From positions 1 to 6,738 of the forward strand of contig JAQCMX010000030.1 in the NCBI GenBank assembly GCA_028274885.1: a DNA stretch of 6,738 nt. The letters run 5' to 3'. The position numbers were made by a program, and so were the translations under genes. Every line of letters starts with the position of its first letter. The stretch's first letter is position 1. The DNA is from Haloarculaceae archaeon. Its GTDB lineage: Archaea > Halobacteriota > Halobacteria > Halobacteriales > Haloarculaceae. Below, piece by piece: positions 5,316 to 6,738 of the stretch. The notes beneath the pieces were generated by a model, which did no database searches, was not told the DNA's origin, and saw only the letters and a program-made list of their open reading frames with translations.

Positions 5316-6368
5316 GTGACACAGCAACAGAAAGAACGGATCCGGGTGCTCGTCGTCGACGGCGAACCCGTCGCAGAGCGGATCGCAGAGACACTCGCGA
5401 GCGAGTACGGGATGGACACGACAGTGGCGACCAGCGGTGCCGACGGGCTAGCAAAGCTAAAAGACGGGGGGATCGACTGCGTCCTGTGTGGCGACGAATT
5501 GCCCGACAGGGACGGTGTCGACTTGTTACAGGCGGTGCAAAGCGAACACGAGAAGGTCGGGTTCGTGCTCCTGGCAGGACGGGGCGAGAAGACAGGAGCG
5601 AGCGAAGCGATCAGGGCCGATGAGACCGACTACATCCTCTCACTCGAGGTTGTCGACGACGGGCGGTACGGGCGGTTGGCCGAACGGATCCGTGCTGTCG
5701 TCAGGCAGAAAGACCGCGCGAGCAGACTCAAGCGGCAGAAGGAGCGTCTCGAGGATTTCACCAGTGTCGTCTCGCACGATCTCAGAAACCCACTCAACGT
5801 GGCACAGAGTTCCGTCGAACTGATGGAGGTCGAAGGGGCACACATCGACCGTCTCGACCGGTCATTATTACGGATGGAACAGATCATCGAGGATATCGTC
5901 ACGCTCATCCGCAAGGGCGAACCCGTCGAGGAACCCTCGCCAGTCGACCTCGGGAGAGAGGCCAAGCGCGCCTGGGCACACGCCGAAAACGAGGCAACGT
6001 TCGATATCGAGGGCACACAGCGTCAAATCGTGGCCGATCCGGAGCGGGTAACGGAGCTACTGGAGAGCCTCTTCGACAACGCCGTCGAACACGCCGGGGA
6101 CGAGTCCGAAGACGTGGTCACCGTCACCGTCGGATTCTGTCCGGACGGGTTCTACGTCGCAGACGACGGGCCGGGGGTTCCCGAGGCGGATCGCGAGCAG
6201 GTGTTCGAACCGGGCTACTCGACCGGCCACCACAGCGCAGGGCTGGGTCTCAGTATCGTCCGCGAGATTGCCATGGCCCACGGGTGGGACCTGAGAGTCA
6301 CCGACAGCGACGCCGGTGGCGCGCGGTTTGAGATAACCGGCGTCGAATTCCGGGACGAGGACCCGTAA
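5316..6368 (+). CDS. Soluble histidine kinase with N-terminal pseudo-receiver domain
   Basis: The product has 350 residues and starts with GTG. Residues about 9-128 resemble a response-regulator receiver (RVLVVDGEP, LPDRDGVDLL, FVLLAGRGE, TDYIL), but the phosphoacceptor position is Gly59 (followed by Asp60), one of the N-terminal acidic pair is Gly16, the conserved Thr/Ser is Ala87 and the conserved Lys is Ser109. A basic coiled linker (about 129-148) follows. The HisKA dimerisation helix has the H box SHDLRNPL with His154. The HATPase domain (about 238-342) has the N box FDNAVEHA (Asn255), the D box VADDGPGVP (282-289), the F box VFEPGYST (296-303) and the G box AGLGLSIV (308-315). The kinase core is therefore complete. 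There is no membrane segment and no PAS or GAF domain, so the pseudo-receiver is the only visible input. No partner response regulator is adjacent; the target is unknown. It is divergent from pyrG. Confidence 0.93.
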   Translation: MTQQQKERIRVLVVDGEPVAERIAETLASEYGMDTTVATSGADGLAKLKDGGIDCVLCGDELPDRDGVDLLQAVQSEHEKVGFVLLAGRGEKTGASEAIRADETDYILSLEVVDDGRYGRLAERIRAVVRQKDRASRLKRQKERLEDFTSVVSHDLRNPLNVAQSSVELMEVEGAHIDRLDRSLLRMEQIIEDIVTLIRKGEPVEEPSPVDLGREAKRAWAHAENEATFDIEGTQRQIVADPERVTELLESLFDNAVEHAGDESEDVVTVTVGFCPDGFYVADDGPGVPEADREQVFEPGYSTGHHSAGLGLSIVREIAMAHGWDLRVTDSDAGGARFEITGVEFRDEDP

Positions 6369-6386
6369 GCGGGAGTGACCGCGAGT

Positions 6387-6393
6387 GTTATTT
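6387..6393 (+). promoter_or_regulatory. TATA-like box of the HAD phosphatase gene
   Basis: GTTATTT lies 24-30 bases before the ATG at 6417, as expected for a leaderless haloarchaeal transcript. The kinase stop codon at 6366-6368 is only 18 bases upstream of the box, so the phosphatase probably has its own promoter and need not depend on read-through. Confidence 0.5.
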
Positions 6394-6416
6394 GTGCGCG
6401 TACTAATCCACAGGCG

Positions 6417-6738
6417 ATGACAGTCCGGGGCGCAATCATCGACCTCGACGGTACGGTGTATCGCGGTGGCGAGGTACTCCCGGGTGCCAGGTCGGGGGTC
6501 GAGATCCTGCGGGAGGCAGGTATCGAACTGCTCTTTTTTTCGAACAACCCGCTCAGAGACGGGGCGGAGTACGTCTCGTATCTCCAGGGAATGGGTATCG
6601 ACGCGCGCCCCGGGGAGGCCTGTTCGTCCGGCGCCGTGACGACGGCCTATCTGGCCGACCGACACGCCGAGGACTCGGTCTTTCTCATCGGGGCCGAGGA
6701 GCTAAGAGAGCAGTTCGAGCGGGCGGGGCTGGGACTGA
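6417..6738 (+). CDS. HAD-IIA family (NagD-like) sugar or nucleotide phosphatase, 5' part
   Basis: The first 107 codons of a gene that runs off the right edge are present. The product begins RGAIIDLDGTVYRGGEVLPG. This is HAD motif I with the nucleophile Asp9 and general acid Asp11, followed by the YRGG..LPGA run typical of subclass IIA (NagD, phosphoglycolate and 4-nitrophenyl phosphatases). Motif II is FFSNNPLR, with Ser42 preceding Asn-Asn as in this subclass. Then come a helix (about 47-59) and ACSSGAVTTAYLADRH (68-83), matching the S/T-S....YL block that opens the C2 cap, and VFLIGAEELREQFERAGL. Full-length members are about 250-280 residues, so motifs III and IV and most of the cap are outside. 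The substrate cannot be stated. The ATG at 6417 is supported by the TATA-like box and by the motif I position. Confidence 0.92.
   Translation, partial: MTVRGAIIDLDGTVYRGGEVLPGARSGVEILREAGIELLFFSNNPLRDGAEYVSYLQGMGIDARPGEACSSGAVTTAYLADRHAEDSVFLIGAEELREQFERAGLGL

Noticed and set aside
6057..6665. 202-codon minus-strand frame opposite the kinase end and the phosphatase start
   Set aside because: It spans two real genes on the other strand and has no recognisable domain or start signals.

Overview
The window reads as a chromosomal segment of a halophilic archaeon (class Halobacteria). The protein sequences are strongly acidic (Asp/Glu-rich with few Lys), the DNA is GC-rich with G/C-ending codons, promoters look archaeal (A/T-rich boxes about 27 nt before start codons that appear leaderless), and the genes match haloarchaeal forms, including a split GMP synthase. 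The genus cannot be fixed from the sequence alone.

Layout: (1) 1-1094, plus strand: the 3' end of sucC followed by complete sucD, joined by a one-base TGATG overlap; these are the two subunits of succinyl-CoA synthetase. (2) 1095-1599: a 505-bp stretch with no convincing gene but a lot of organisation: two adjacent dyads, an A/T-rich promoter-like box, then about 320 nt containing two compact hairpins. (3) 1600-1956, plus: a small exported or membrane protein of unknown function. (4) 1957-2224: the gap between convergent genes, holding an 80-bp imperfect palindrome, a G-quadruplex motif and a GC-rich hairpin. (5) 5149 down to 2225, minus strand: pyrG, guaA subunit B and a small Rossmann-like protein of unknown function, tightly packed as a nucleotide-biosynthesis operon. 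(6) 5150-5315: a divergent promoter region with a 15-bp palindrome. (7) 5316-6368, plus: a soluble histidine kinase with an N-terminal receiver-like domain that has lost its phosphorylation residues. (8) 6417 to the right edge, plus: the start of a HAD-IIA (NagD-like) phosphatase.

Functionally, sucCD serve the TCA cycle, while pyrG and guaA both use glutamine-derived nitrogen and ATP to make CTP and GMP. The kinase and phosphatase are independent neighbours as far as the sequence shows. Most genes are ordinary housekeeping genes. The unexplained material is the organised non-coding stretch after sucD, the 80-bp palindrome, the degenerate receiver of the kinase, and the small protein that ends the pyrG operon. 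I see no mobile-element gene, CRISPR array, tRNA or rRNA.
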